Positions 1 through 8,036 are shown, counted from the stretch's first letter. The stretch: DNA of 18,190 nt from Acidobacteriota bacterium (GCA_021784615.1 JAJYHU010000045.1:1-18190), one strand, 5' to 3'. A program made the numbers and translations. The notes: generated from the letters alone by a model not told the origin.

Positions 1-276
1 TTCGTCGATCTCCTTTTGCGAGGCCAGAAAGACAAAAGGGATGTCGGCGGTTTCACTTCGGACGCGCAATTTTTCAATCAAGGCGCGGCCATTCATGACG
101 GGCATGGAGTAATCCGAAATAATCAGGTCCGGACGGTTCTCAATCGCCTTGACCAGGGCGTCGGCTCCGTCGGTCGCCGTGATGAGTTCCCCGCATTTTT
201 CGAGGCTCTGGCAGAGCAGCTTCAGGATGGTTGGGTTATCGTCAACCAGCAGAATTTTAAGCAGCGATGGCACCAT
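1..276 (-). CDS. Response regulator receiver domain protein (C-terminus outside window)
   Basis: The minus strand encodes 92 residues from an ATG at 276 to the window edge, with no stop, so the gene is partial. They form a CheY-like receiver domain: the acidic pair D12-D13 in ILLVDDNPT, the phospho-acceptor Asp in IISDYSMPVMNG (about residue 55), and near the end the switch Ser and conserved Lys in FLASQKE. Such a domain takes a phosphoryl group from a histidine kinase and passes the signal to an output domain or partner. Whether an output domain follows cannot be seen. A GGAG lies about 12 nt before the ATG. The gene starts 47 bp after moaC ends and runs the same way, so it may be read from the purA-moeA-moaC transcript. 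Family assignment is firm; the role is unknown. Confidence 0.85.
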   Translation of the reverse strand, partial: MVPSLLKILLVDDNPTILKLLCQSLEKCGELITATDGADALVKAIENRPDLIISDYSMPVMNGRALIEKLRVRSETADIPFVFLASQKEIDE

Positions 277-323
277 TCCAGTTTTCAGGCTCCAAGCTGC
301 CGATCTTTTTGTAAAGGATGGAT

Positions 324-806
324 TCAGCTTGAGGCGCGATACTCTCCTGACTTGCCGCCGCTCTTGTGCAAGAGCCTCAAAGCCGTAATCTCGATTCCGT
401 GATCGAGAGCCTTGCACATATCGTAAAGGGTCAAGGCTGCGACGGCGGCGCCCGTTAGGGCCTCCATTTCCACGCCGGTGGGGCCTGTGGAGCGAACCGT
501 CGCGGAAATCCTGACGCCATTCTTGCAAAATTCGGCTTGAACATCAATATGGCTTAGCAGGAGCAGATGGCAAAGCGGGATCAACTCCGCCGTGCGCTTG
601 GCCGCGGCGATTCCCGCCACGCGTGAAATTTCAAGCGGATCGCCTTTGGGATTTTCCCTGATGGCCCGCAGCGTTTGCGGTTTCATTTTGACCAGAACGC
701 CGGCGACGGCCTGGCGGGCGGTCTCGGCTTTGTTCGAGACGTCAACCATGCGCACGCCTCCTTTGTGGTCGTAATGGCTCAGATTTTTGGACTGGTTCTT
801 TTTCAC
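324..806 (-). CDS. moaC: Cyclic pyranopterin monophosphate synthase MoaC
   Basis: MoaC converts the 8-oxo-dihydro-GTP product of MoaA into cyclic pyranopterin monophosphate in molybdenum cofactor synthesis. The product is 160 residues, as expected (E. coli about 161). Visible signatures are the early VRMVDVSNKAET block, AAKRT around K70, LIPLCH around H80, GVEMEALT, YDMCKA with D129 and K132 (matching the E. coli catalytic pair), and the end RLLHKSGGKSGEY. I chose GTG 806: it has GGAAGGA about 10 nt upstream and gives the normal N-terminus. The longer frame to 914 would overlap moeA by 55 bp and adds residues unlike MoaC. The usual Pro after LIPLCH is Leu here. It lies 52 bp after moeA, the second cofactor gene, in a likely operon. 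Confidence 0.95.
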   Translation of the reverse strand: MKKNQSKNLSHYDHKGGVRMVDVSNKAETARQAVAGVLVKMKPQTLRAIRENPKGDPLEISRVAGIAAAKRTAELIPLCHLLLLSHIDVQAEFCKNGVRISATVRSTGPTGVEMEALTGAAVAALTLYDMCKALDHGIEITALRLLHKSGGKSGEYRASS

Positions 807-858
807 CGGATCCGATTCCTTCCCTTGCCAGAAATGCCGCCCAGCAGGCGCGAGGCTT

Positions 859-2067
859 TTAAGATAATCCTGGCAGCACATCCACCCAAGCGCCAGCCTG
901 GAGCGTGCTCTCATCAGGATGAATTACCAATAAACAATTGGCGCCAGCGGCCCCAACGAGATCCCCCGACCCGTGCCATTCTATAAGTTGGACCAGAGGT
1001 TCCGAATCGCGGGTTTCGACCCGCGCCGGCACAAACCTGGTGAACCCGACCTTATGCTGGAGCGAACTTCCCAATCGGGCCCGCAAGAATTGTGGCCGTT
1101 CGAATTTTCCCCCTCCAAGCGCTTGAATTGCCGGCCGGACGAAAAGCTCAAACGTCACAAAGCTGGAAACCGGATTGCCGGGGAGCCCAAAGAAGAATGT
1201 ACCCTGTGCGCGCCCAAAAACCACGGGTTTACCGGGCCGCAGGGCCACGCTTTGGAAAGAGAACTGCGCGCCCAAGCCCGCCAGAACTTCTTTGACAAAG
1301 TCATACTTGCCCACCGAGACGCCGCCGCTCAGCAGCAAGAGGTCCGCCTTTAGCCCTTCCTGCACCACTTGCCGCAACGCTTCTTTCTCATCCGGCCCAA
1401 CGGCCATCTCCCGGGGAATGGCTCCTGCAGCTATCGCCAATGCGGAAAGCATGGCCGAATTGCTATTGCGAATCTGGTACCATTCCGGTTCCTGATCGGC
1501 CGGAACGATCTCATCACCCGTCGGAAGAATGGCCACAATCGGCTTGCGGCAGACGGAGACGCGCGCTTTGCCCACCGAAGCCAGCAATCCTATTTCGCCT
1601 GCTCCTAAACGCCTTCCGGGCGGCAAAACATGGCGTCCTTTCGCGGCCTCGCTGCCTTGGCAAACGACATTTTCAAAGGCTTTGAGCGGGCGTTCGATTT
1701 GAACCCAATCGCCTTCGACGCGCGCATGCTCGGCCATCGCCACCGCATCGGCGCCCGCCGGCAACGGCGCGCCGGTCATGATTTCGACGCATTGGCCTTC
1801 CTCAACCGGGGATTGCGGGTATTGGCCGGCCCGAACTTCTCCCACCAACTTGAGTGTTACCCCGATGCGGTTAACGTCTTTGGAACGGACGGCAAACCCG
1901 TCCCGCATCGAGCGGTGGAAAGGAGGATAGTCTCGGTCCGCCTGAACGTGTTCGGCAAGGATTCTACCGCTCGCCTCGCTGAGCGGCACGATTTCAGTTT
2001 TGAGACTTAGGTTGGCCGCGGCAAATTTTTCTTCGAGAGCCGAGAGAGCTTGTTCATAGCTAAGCAT
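859..2067 (-). CDS. moeA: Molybdopterin molybdenumtransferase MoeA
   Basis: MoeA inserts molybdate into adenylated molybdopterin, the last general step of molybdenum cofactor synthesis. From ATG 2067 the product is 402 residues, close to E. coli MoeA (411). Motifs in order are SMRDGFA (53-59, with the active-site Asp), IMTGAPLPAGADAV, ILPTGDEIV (about 182), SGGVSVGKYDFVK (about 247), LRPGKPVVFG and FFGLPGNPVSSF (about 295). The open frame goes on to an ATG at 2100. I prefer 2067 because MLSYEQAL is the usual MoeA opening, although neither start has a good ribosome site; an AAGGAG lies at 2089-2094, too far (about 21 nt) from 2067. It is 76 bp after purA by this start and upstream of moaC on the same strand. 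Confidence 0.93.
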   Translation of the reverse strand: MLSYEQALSALEEKFAAANLSLKTEIVPLSEASGRILAEHVQADRDYPPFHRSMRDGFAVRSKDVNRIGVTLKLVGEVRAGQYPQSPVEEGQCVEIMTGAPLPAGADAVAMAEHARVEGDWVQIERPLKAFENVVCQGSEAAKGRHVLPPGRRLGAGEIGLLASVGKARVSVCRKPIVAILPTGDEIVPADQEPEWYQIRNSNSAMLSALAIAAGAIPREMAVGPDEKEALRQVVQEGLKADLLLLSGGVSVGKYDFVKEVLAGLGAQFSFQSVALRPGKPVVFGRAQGTFFFGLPGNPVSSFVTFELFVRPAIQALGGGKFERPQFLRARLGSSLQHKVGFTRFVPARVETRDSEPLVQLIEWHGSGDLVGAAGANCLLVIHPDESTLQAGAWVDVLPGLS

Positions 2068-2143
2068 GATGGCGACTGGCTGGGAGCCGCTCCTTCGCAT
2101 CTTGAATACATCGCCGGCCGCGAGCCCTCGGCGGAGTGATGGG

Positions 2144-3466
2144 TTACCTTGAAGCGCTCAAGTTAGCAAAACGGCTCTCGTCCCGCCAGATGGCTTGCCC
2201 GCGTTCGGGGCCGGTTGAGATCATGGCGATCTCCACCCCAACTTGATCGGAGAGAAAGCGCAAGTAATCCTTTGCCTTTTGGGGAAGCTCGGAAAAATCC
2301 TGGAGCCCGTAGGTGGGTTGTTTCCAACCCGGCAGGGTGCGGTAGTGGACCTTAACTTGGCTTAGGATGTCGATGTCGGCCGGAAAGCTCGTAAGCTTTC
2401 TTCCTTCGTATTCGTATTCGACGCCGACGGGAATTTCTTCCAGGGTATCCAGGATGTCCAGCTTCGTGATGATCATGGCATTGAGGTTGTTTAACCGGGC
2501 GCCGTAGCGCGCGGCGGGAACGTCGAACCACCCGCAGCGCCGCGGGCGCCCGGTCACCGCCCCGAACTCGCTTCCCCTGGTCCGCAATTCCTCGCCTTCG
2601 CGGCCATGAATTTCCGTGGGGAAAGGCCCGCTGCCGACGCGTGTCGTGTAAGCTTTGGAGACTCCAAGCACCGCGCCGATACGAGTCGGACCCACTCCCG
2701 TACCTGTCGACGCTCCTCCTGCCGTGGCGCTTGAGGACGTCACGTACGGATACGTTCCATGGTCGATATCGAGCAAGGTGCCTTGAGCTCCTTCGAACAG
2801 AACCCGCTTGCCGCGATCCATTTCCGTATTGAGATATTCCGAAACGTCAACCAGGCGGGGAATCAATTGCCGCGCCGTTTCAAGATACTGCCCAATCCAC
2901 TCATCGCCGCCGAACGGCGTGCCTTCAAACAGCGCCGAAGCGATCCGGTCTTTCTCGGCCAAAACTTCCTTGCACTTCCGCAGAAACGCCTCCGGGTTGC
3001 GCAAGTCGCAGGCGCGCAGTCCGCGCCGGGCGGATTTGTCCTCGTAGGTGGGGCCGATGCCCTTGGCGGTTGTGCCGATCCTTGCCCCGCCGCGAACCTG
3101 CTCCGCCGCCACTTCATGGCTGCGATGGTACGGCATGATCAGGTGGGCCCGGTCACTGACCAGGAGCCTGTTGCCGACCTTGATGCCGGCTGCTTCCAGC
3201 GCCTCAAGTTCCCGGGTCAAGGCCTCGGGGTTGACGACAACTCCCGGGCCGATAACGCCGACCGTGTCCTTCCACAGGATTCCCGTCGGCACTAGCTGCA
3301 GGATAAATTTCTTGCCGTTGGCAATCACCGTGTGTCCGGCATTGGCGCCGCCTTGATAGCGCACCACGATGTCAAAGCGCTCGGATAGGGCGTCAACAAC
3401 CTTCCCTTTGCCTTCGTCTCCCCACTGGAGGCCTACCACCACAACGTTTGTACTTTCTTCAGTCAT
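2144..3466 (-). CDS. purA: Adenylosuccinate synthetase PurA
   Basis: PurA joins IMP and aspartate using GTP to give adenylosuccinate, the first committed step to AMP. The protein is 440 residues (E. coli 432). Landmarks are the P-loop-like QWGDEGKGKVVD (14-25, catalytic Asp17), GGANAGHTV with catalytic His45, FEGAQGTLLDIDHGTYP, TRVGSGPFPTE, the GRPRRCGWFD block, and the C-terminal STGPERGQAIW. Start ATG 3466 follows AAAGGCG by a few bases. The 164-bp gap to trxA suggests its own promoter. A minus-strand TACAAT (+ strand 3501-3506) could be a -10 box but has no convincing -35. It heads a same-strand run purA-moeA-moaC-response regulator. Confidence 0.97.
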   Translation of the reverse strand: MTEESTNVVVVGLQWGDEGKGKVVDALSERFDIVVRYQGGANAGHTVIANGKKFILQLVPTGILWKDTVGVIGPGVVVNPEALTRELEALEAAGIKVGNRLLVSDRAHLIMPYHRSHEVAAEQVRGGARIGTTAKGIGPTYEDKSARRGLRACDLRNPEAFLRKCKEVLAEKDRIASALFEGTPFGGDEWIGQYLETARQLIPRLVDVSEYLNTEMDRGKRVLFEGAQGTLLDIDHGTYPYVTSSSATAGGASTGTGVGPTRIGAVLGVSKAYTTRVGSGPFPTEIHGREGEELRTRGSEFGAVTGRPRRCGWFDVPAARYGARLNNLNAMIITKLDILDTLEEIPVGVEYEYEGRKLTSFPADIDILSQVKVHYRTLPGWKQPTYGLQDFSELPQKAKDYLRFLSDQVGVEIAMISTGPERGQAIWRDESRFANLSASR

Positions 3467-3630
3467 CTTTACGCCTTTAAAAAACCGACACCATCCTCAT
3501 ATTGTAACCTGACCCGTATGAGATTTGGCGGGTTAATTGACAAGAATGGGTTGCTCGTTTTCAACGCCTCAGCAGGCGGAAGCTTCGCCGGCATTACCGT
3601 TCTGCCGGACCGCCGATGCGCGCATAAAAG

Positions 3631-3960
3631 TCAGATATTCTTATCGAGCAGCCTGGCGATGAAATCTTTGGGTTTCGCGCCGACAATTTGGTCCTGGATC
3701 TGGCCGTTCTTAAATAACAAGAGTGTAGGAATGCTTCGAATATTGTAACGGCTCGCGACGGATTGGTTCTGATCCACATTCAACTTCCCAACCTTAGCCC
3801 GACCCGCGTAGTCGGCGGCGATCGATTCAACCGCTGGACTCATCATCCGGCAAGGCCCGCACCACTCAGCCCAAAAGTCCACAAGGACGGGCTTTTCGGA
3901 TTTCAACACTTCTTCTTCAAAGTTCTGATCGGTAAATTCCAGGGTGTCGTAACCTGCCAT
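3631..3960 (-). CDS. trxA: Thioredoxin
   Basis: This is a single-domain cytoplasmic thioredoxin of 109 residues, the standard length. It reduces protein disulfides and is recharged by thioredoxin reductase. The active site is WCGPC (33-37), the buried Asp is D28 in LVDFWAEW, and the cis-Pro loop is SIPT (P78). Start ATG 3960 has an excellent AGGAGGAA about 7 nt upstream. The gene begins 40 bp after glgA ends on the same strand, so the two are probably co-transcribed. No clear T-tract terminator follows; only a 5-bp GC hairpin (about 3567-3580) is seen in the gap to purA. Confidence 0.97.
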   Translation of the reverse strand: MAGYDTLEFTDQNFEEEVLKSEKPVLVDFWAEWCGPCRMMSPAVESIAADYAGRAKVGKLNVDQNQSVASRYNIRSIPTLLLFKNGQIQDQIVGAKPKDFIARLLDKNI

Positions 3961-4000
3961 TCTTCAATTCCTCCTGCAAAATAGCGAATTTAACCCTCAC

Positions 4001-5473
4001 TTATGCCGCGGATTTGGGCGAATTTTTCCTCAGTTTGGCTTCATAGAGGCTCTGGTAGAGAGCTGCGTAACTCTTTGCGGACTGGGTCCAGGAAAAATCC
4101 TGCTTCATGCAGTTCTGTTGCAGTTTTAACCAGGCATTCCTATCCCGAAAGGCCTTGAGGGCTTGTTCGATGCATCCCAGCAACGCCTGCGCCGAATAAC
4201 TGCTGAATTTAAATCCCGTGCCGTTTTCTCCGTCGAACGGCGCAATGGTATCGTCCAGTCCGCCGGTGGCCCGGACCACGGGCACCGTCCCATATTTCAG
4301 GCTGTAGATCTGATTCAGCCCGCAGGGTTCATATCGCGACGGCATGACGAACAGATCGGCGCCTGCTTCAATTTGATGGGCCAAGGCGTTGTCATAGGCG
4401 ACGCGCACCAGAAACTTCTCGGGAAATCTCTCGGCGAGAGAACGGAAGAGCTCTTCGTATTCGGGCTCGCCGGTTCCGAGCGCCACGATGTAGAGGTCCT
4501 TCAGCATCAATTCATTAGCGATCTTGGCGATAAGGTCAAAGCCCTTTTGCGTCACAAAGCGGGAAACGATTCCGAGGACAGGGCGGTCCATCGCAGCTTG
4601 ATGGGCGCCCATCTTTTCAAGCAGCGCCTTTTTGCAAGCTTCTTTTCCCTGCATGTTCTCGGGCGTAAAATTTGCCGGGATCAATTGATCCGTGGCGGGG
4701 TTCCACTCCTCGTAATCGACGCCGTTCAGAATGCCTTGAACGCTCTCGGCGCGGTTTCTCAACACCCCTTCCAGTCCATACCCGAATTCTTCCGTCTGGA
4801 TCTCCTGGGCGTACTTTTGGCTGACCGTCGACACGGCATCCGAGAAAACGATCCCGCCCTTCAGCAGGTTAACTTTGCCGTAATACTCCAAGCCTTCAAT
4901 TTTGAAGAGGCTTTTGTCCAGCGAGATCTCCGCCATAATGTCCGGAGGAAACAGGCCTTGATAGGCGATGTTGTGGATGGTAAACAGCACGGAAGTATGC
5001 TCAAAAAACGGGTCGTTGGCGTAGAGGCTGCGGAGATAAGCAGGGACCAAAGCGGTTTGCCAGTCGTGGCAATGAATGACCTCGGGCGGCTTGGAGCCGC
5101 GCTTCATGAATTCGAGCGCCCCCATAGAAAAGGCCGCAAAACGCAGCGCATTGTCGGGATAATCCTTCCCGCCGGCCATATAGAGCTGGTCGCGGTCGAA
5201 GAACTCCGGGCAATCCATCAGATAGGTCCGGACTCCGCCGGCTCCCTCAACTTCTTGTACGGCGGCAAACTTGAAGCCGGAGGAAAGCGGAATGGTGAGG
5301 CTGCGGGTGTTTGCAACGATGTTCCCCGGCTGGGTCTTACGGTAACGGGGAAGAATCACTTCGACTTCGTGGCCGAAGGAGGCCAGAGCCTTAGGAAGCG
5401 CGCCGACAACGTCAGCCAGTCCGCCGGTTTTCGCGTAAGGCACACCTTCAGATGCTACAAATACAATTTTCAC
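4001..5473 (-). CDS. glgA: Glycogen synthase (ADP-glucose type, GT5)
   Basis: GlgA transfers glucose from ADP-glucose to the growing alpha-1,4-glucan. The product is 490 residues, typical for bacterial GlgA. Seen are the N-terminal KTGGLADVVGALP (15-27, ADP-glucose loop), HCHDWQT (134-140), the LNGVDYEEWNP block, SRFVTQKGFDL (304-314), and MPSRYEPCGLNQIYSLKYGTVP (from 377, with catalytic Glu382), followed by RATGGLDDT. It starts with GTG at 5473, with AAGGGA 9-10 nt upstream; the protein begins MKIVFVASEGVPYAK, the normal opening. It is the first gene of a probable glgA-trxA unit and is transcribed away from the leader/FkbM genes. A long open frame on the opposite strand (4163-5515) is only a codon shadow of this gene. 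Confidence 0.96.
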   Translation of the reverse strand: MKIVFVASEGVPYAKTGGLADVVGALPKALASFGHEVEVILPRYRKTQPGNIVANTRSLTIPLSSGFKFAAVQEVEGAGGVRTYLMDCPEFFDRDQLYMAGGKDYPDNALRFAAFSMGALEFMKRGSKPPEVIHCHDWQTALVPAYLRSLYANDPFFEHTSVLFTIHNIAYQGLFPPDIMAEISLDKSLFKIEGLEYYGKVNLLKGGIVFSDAVSTVSQKYAQEIQTEEFGYGLEGVLRNRAESVQGILNGVDYEEWNPATDQLIPANFTPENMQGKEACKKALLEKMGAHQAAMDRPVLGIVSRFVTQKGFDLIAKIANELMLKDLYIVALGTGEPEYEELFRSLAERFPEKFLVRVAYDNALAHQIEAGADLFVMPSRYEPCGLNQIYSLKYGTVPVVRATGGLDDTIAPFDGENGTGFKFSSYSAQALLGCIEQALKAFRDRNAWLKLQQNCMKQDFSWTQSAKSYAALYQSLYEAKLRKNSPKSAA

Positions 5474-5513
5474 CCGGACTATCCCTTGATATATTCAATT
5501 CGGCAAATAAGTT

Positions 5514-5542
5514 AAATTAGAGGATGGAATCCGCAAAGTCAA
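5514..5542 (-). promoter_or_regulatory. Candidate sigma-70 promoter for glgA
   Basis: On the minus strand TTGACT (5537-5542, 5 of 6 to TTGACA) is followed after exactly 17 bp by TAATTT (5514-5519, 3 of 6 to TATAAT). This would start transcription near 5507, about 35 nt before the glgA GTG. Spacing and position are good; the -10 match is only moderate. Confidence 0.4.
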
Positions 5543-5700
5543 GGCGTGGTTGGCAAGTCGCTTCCTAACAAGATGTTCTGCGCCATGCCGATTGCGTTTT
5601 GATCCTGGGAAAGACGCCTGCCGCGAAAGTTGGACGGCTGAACCGCTTGATCACTGACGGGCTCGTAACAATAAAGGGGTAGGGTGGGACAGGAGATAAT

Positions 5701-5760
5701 ATGTCTATGGCCGGCAGATTTATCACCCATCATGGCACAATCGAACGAGGCGCCGTATGA
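5701..5760 (+). CDS. Leader mini-ORF, 19 codons, stop-start overlapped with FkbM gene
   Basis: ATG 5701 is preceded by AGGAG (5691-5695) with a 5-nt gap, a stronger initiation site than that of the gene downstream. It reads MSMAGRFITHHGTIERGAV and stops at TGA 5758-5760, which overlaps the ATG (5757) of the FkbM gene as ATGA. That arrangement is typical of translational coupling, so ribosomes ending here could restart on the methyltransferase. The peptide has no run of one amino acid and no attenuator hairpin is evident, so classical attenuation is not supported. It may be a coupling peptide or chance; the strong ribosome site together with the exact overlap makes chance less likely. Confidence 0.4.
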   Translation: MSMAGRFITHHGTIERGAV

Positions 5761-6620
5761 CGACCCTTCTGCGTCACAGAGTAGTTTCCGGTCTTAAATA
5801 CAAGCTCGTCGATCAAAATCCCCGGCTGAGGCGCTTTTTGTTTTCTCTGATGTGCCGGAATGAGGATGCCGACATCCTGCTTTGCGGCTCCAAGCTGCGC
5901 GTCAATCGCAGGGAAGAGCCCGGTTACGTTCACGCTTACAAACATGCGCAATCGGCGGCAGCCCTCAGAGAAGAACTCGGACCTCTGCTGACTTTGGCCC
6001 TGTTGCTTGCGCCGGAAGACACCTTTGTGGATGTCGGCGCAAATGTAGGGTTTTACTCATCCACCCTATCTCGGCTGGGACTTCTCTATCCGCAGATGCG
6101 GTTCTATGCCTTTGAGGCGAACCGCGATACGGCCAAGCGTCTGAGGCTCTCTTTGGAAGGCCGCAACGTGCAAATTTTTGATTTCGCGCTCTCCAGCCAG
6201 GATGCGGAGCTTGAGTTTGTGGAAGGAAGTTCATCCGCCACCTTTGGCTTCAAAGGCGACATGCACGACCAGCAAATCCCGAATCGGACTCAAAGGGTCC
6301 AGGCAAGAAGGCTGGACAATGTCGGCGTTGTTGGAGACTCGATTGTGATGAAGATAGACGTCGAGGGCCACGAGCGCCAGGTTCTGGACGGAGCAAGCGG
6401 CCTGTTCCGCGACGGCCGTGTGAAAGCTGTTTATCTGGACGGCTACAGGGACGACAGCCTGCCCCAATACCTTGCGTCAAAGGGATTCCTGCTCTACGAC
6501 GGCAGAAATTTGAATCCCCACGGGTACGAGTACCATTTGCTCGCCATTCATCGGGCGCATCTTGCAAGGCGCGGCGGCGCTGATTCGACGGAAGAATCGG
6601 GGCTGAGCTCCCATGCCTAA
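5757..6620 (+). CDS. FkbM-family SAM-dependent methyltransferase
   Basis: This 287-residue protein shows the FkbM methyltransferase pattern: TFVDVGANVGFYSSTLSRLG (89-108) is the SAM-binding motif I, FYAFEANRD (116-124) holds the acidic residue for the ribose, and VMKIDVEGHERQVLDGA (197-213) is the family hallmark. FkbM enzymes O-methylate sugars or other small substrates, often in cell-surface polysaccharide or natural-product pathways; the substrate here cannot be told. No signal peptide or membrane segment is seen. Start ATG 5757 has GAGG (5747-5750) at 6 nt and overlaps the stop of the leader mini-ORF. Its own end overlaps the rsmA start by 8 bp, so both are expressed together. Confidence 0.85.
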   Translation: MTTLLRHRVVSGLKYKLVDQNPRLRRFLFSLMCRNEDADILLCGSKLRVNRREEPGYVHAYKHAQSAAALREELGPLLTLALLLAPEDTFVDVGANVGFYSSTLSRLGLLYPQMRFYAFEANRDTAKRLRLSLEGRNVQIFDFALSSQDAELEFVEGSSSATFGFKGDMHDQQIPNRTQRVQARRLDNVGVVGDSIVMKIDVEGHERQVLDGASGLFRDGRVKAVYLDGYRDDSLPQYLASKGFLLYDGRNLNPHGYEYHLLAIHRAHLARRGGADSTEESGLSSHA

Positions 6621-7413
6621 ACCCCGCCGGCCCAAGCTTGGGCAGCACTTTCTTGCGGACGTTCGCTACCGCTCCCGCATTGTTCAGGCGCTCGGCTTGC
6701 GCCCGGATGATCTTGTCATTGAGATCGGGCCGGGCCATGGCGCCATAACGCCGCTTGTTGCCGCCCAGGCGCGCCAGGTTGCCGCCGTGGAATTGGACCC
6801 CGCCCTGGCCGCGGAACTTCAACAGAAGTTCCAGCAGGAACCCCGGGTGGAAGTCATCAACGCCGATATTCTGGCTACAGACCTTGCGGCCATCTGCCGG
6901 CGTTTCCAGGCCCGCGAGTGTTTTATTTTTGGCAACCTTCCTTATTACATCACTTCGCCCATCATCCACCACTTGTTGGAATTTGCCGGATCGATCCGGG
7001 CGATGGGATTGCTGGTTCAGCGCGAAGTGGCCGAACGCCTGGCCGCGCGCCCCGGCTCGCGCGATTACGGCTATTTGACCGTTCTGGCAGGCTTATACGC
7101 TTCTCCGCATGTCGCCTTGGAAGTGCCTCCCGGAGCGTTTTCTCCGCCGCCCAAAGTCCACTCCGCGCTGGTGTGCTTTGAAATGCATTCCCCGGATGCG
7201 AGAATCGGCCGCGGCCGCGAGCGAAAGTTCCAGACCTTCTTGAAGCAATGCTTCGCGCACAAACGGAAAAAGCTGCTGAATTGCCTGGCCGAAGCCTACC
7301 CGCGCGAGCGCGTCGAGCAGGAACTCGAAAGGCTTAATGTTCCCCTCAAAGCCCGCGCCGAACAGCTTTCGTTGAATGACTTCATCTCGTTATTTTCGAA
7401 CCTTTGCCCGTAG
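6613..7413 (+). CDS. rsmA: 16S rRNA dimethyladenosine transferase RsmA (KsgA)
   Basis: RsmA dimethylates the two adjacent adenosines of the helix-45 loop of 16S rRNA in late small-subunit assembly. The protein is 266 residues (E. coli 273). Motifs in order are PKLGQHFL (7-14), the SAM site VIEIGPGHGAIT (35-46), AVELD (58-62), the catalytic IFGNLPYYITSPI (105-117), and VPPGAFSPPPKV (171-182), followed by the C-terminal helical region. Start ATG 6613 lies inside the last codons of the FkbM gene. It has no strong ribosome site of its own, so translational coupling is likely. No terminator directly follows the stop; the nearest hairpin with a T tract is at 7588-7619. Confidence 0.96.
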   Translation: MPKPRRPKLGQHFLADVRYRSRIVQALGLRPDDLVIEIGPGHGAITPLVAAQARQVAAVELDPALAAELQQKFQQEPRVEVINADILATDLAAICRRFQARECFIFGNLPYYITSPIIHHLLEFAGSIRAMGLLVQREVAERLAARPGSRDYGYLTVLAGLYASPHVALEVPPGAFSPPPKVHSALVCFEMHSPDARIGRGRERKFQTFLKQCFAHKRKKLLNCLAEAYPRERVEQELERLNVPLKARAEQLSLNDFISLFSNLCP

Positions 7414-7587
7414 CCGCCGCGCGGCCGGCGCATCCATGGCGCAGCGTACACTCTGTGCGGATCTTCTGTAGCGGCGTTCTGTGAGCGCCGGGCTTACCCC
7501 GCCATCGGCTTCTGTAGCGCGTCTTTAGATCCGCGGGTTTTGGTTTTTCGTCGCGCCGGGTTTACCCCGCCATCGGCTTTTCTGTAG

Positions 7588-7619
7588 CGCAGGGCCCGCT
7601 CTCCGGCCCTGCGGTTTTT
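7588..7619 (+). terminator. Terminator-like hairpin after rsmA
   Basis: CGCAGGGCC (7588-7596) pairs perfectly with GGCCCTGCG (7605-7613) across an 8-nt loop and is followed by GTTTTTC. A 9-bp GC-rich stem plus five T's fits a rho-independent terminator. It lies about 175 bp after the rsmA stop and is also part of the repeat family, so it may be a repeat hairpin that happens to end transcripts. Confidence 0.45.
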
Positions 7620-7719
7620 CCATTTCTTTTCGCTCGCGCCAGGACCCAAAGCTCGAAAAGCCGCAAGGCTGGAGCGACCCATGCCGCTCCATTCGGCCCT
7701 TGCGCCGATTCCCCTGTAG

Positions 7720-7739
7720 GGGCGGTGTCCTCACCGCCC
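7720..7739. repeat. Perfect 8-bp inverted repeat
   Basis: GGGCGGTG and CACCGCCC are separated by TCCT. It is preceded by CCTGTAG, echoing the CTGTAG that opens the hairpins at 7464, 7510 and 7580, so it looks like another member of the same hairpin repeat family. No T tract follows. Confidence 0.6.
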
Positions 7740-7825
7740 GCTTGTCGGTAAAAAACGGGCCGTGAGCGCACGGCTGAGGGGAAACAGGCCGCCTTCCGTC
7801 GCGGCGGCTTTACCCCGCCATCGGC

Positions 7826-8036
7826 CTGCCCGAAGACATGTTGGCTGGCCGCCGCCCGCAACCGGAGAAGTGTGCTCGCAATTTCAGTATAATCCTTAAA
7901 AATTACTTCACAGGGCTAACCATTGGCGCTAGAATCCACTTCACGCCGAAGAGTTGCAGCGGTCACTTTGGCGCAGATAGAACATGCGGCGTTCGTGTCG
8001 CCTTGCCGACCGAGGTCAGTATTCATACAGCGCACA
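7826..8036 (+). other. Leader region of the methyltransferase remnant
   Basis: No gene is convincing here. A perfect TATAAT lies at 7888-7893, but nothing like TTGACA is found 16-18 bp before it, so a promoter is only possible. An in-frame TTG at 7923 would extend the methyltransferase remnant by 38 residues with no resemblance to such enzymes; the ATG at 8037 is preferred. Confidence 0.25.

Larger units (their letters stand above)
7464..7825 (+). repeat. Gene-free stretch with three copies of a 17-bp motif and hairpins
   Basis: The motif YTTACCCCGCCATCGGC occurs at 7493-7509, 7561-7577 and 7809-7825, identical except for the first base. The first two copies run straight into TTCTGTAGCGC (about 7510 and 7580), and a further TTCTGTAGCGGCG lies at 7464. 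Each motif copy is preceded by a GC-rich inverted repeat, for example CGGCG/CGCCG at 7471-7490 and GCCGCC/GGCGGC just before 7809. The layout is that of a short dispersed intergenic repeat with variable hairpins, seen here as partial tandem units about 68 bp apart. Open frames across it on the minus strand are low-complexity translations of the repeat and not genes. This stretch separates rsmA from the accessory island. Confidence 0.75.

Noticed and set aside
859..914. Longer moaC start at 914
   Set aside because: It would overlap moeA by 55 bp, and the added residues are unlike MoaC; GTG 806 has a good ribosome site.
4163..5515. 450-codon open frame on the plus strand, opposite glgA
   Set aside because: It lies exactly over the well-supported glgA gene in antisense, has no recognisable motif and no ribosome site; it arises from codon bias.
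6250..6972. 240-codon minus-strand open frame across the FkbM/rsmA junction
   Set aside because: It spans two firmly identified plus-strand genes and shows no family resemblance.
7464..7825. Possible CRISPR array
   Set aside because: Only three motif copies, at uneven distances (68 and 248 bp), with hairpins between and no cas genes.
7494..7861. Minus-strand open frames over the repeat stretch
   Set aside because: Their translations repeat the hairpin motif (Arg/Gly/Ala/Lys-rich) and lack ribosome sites.
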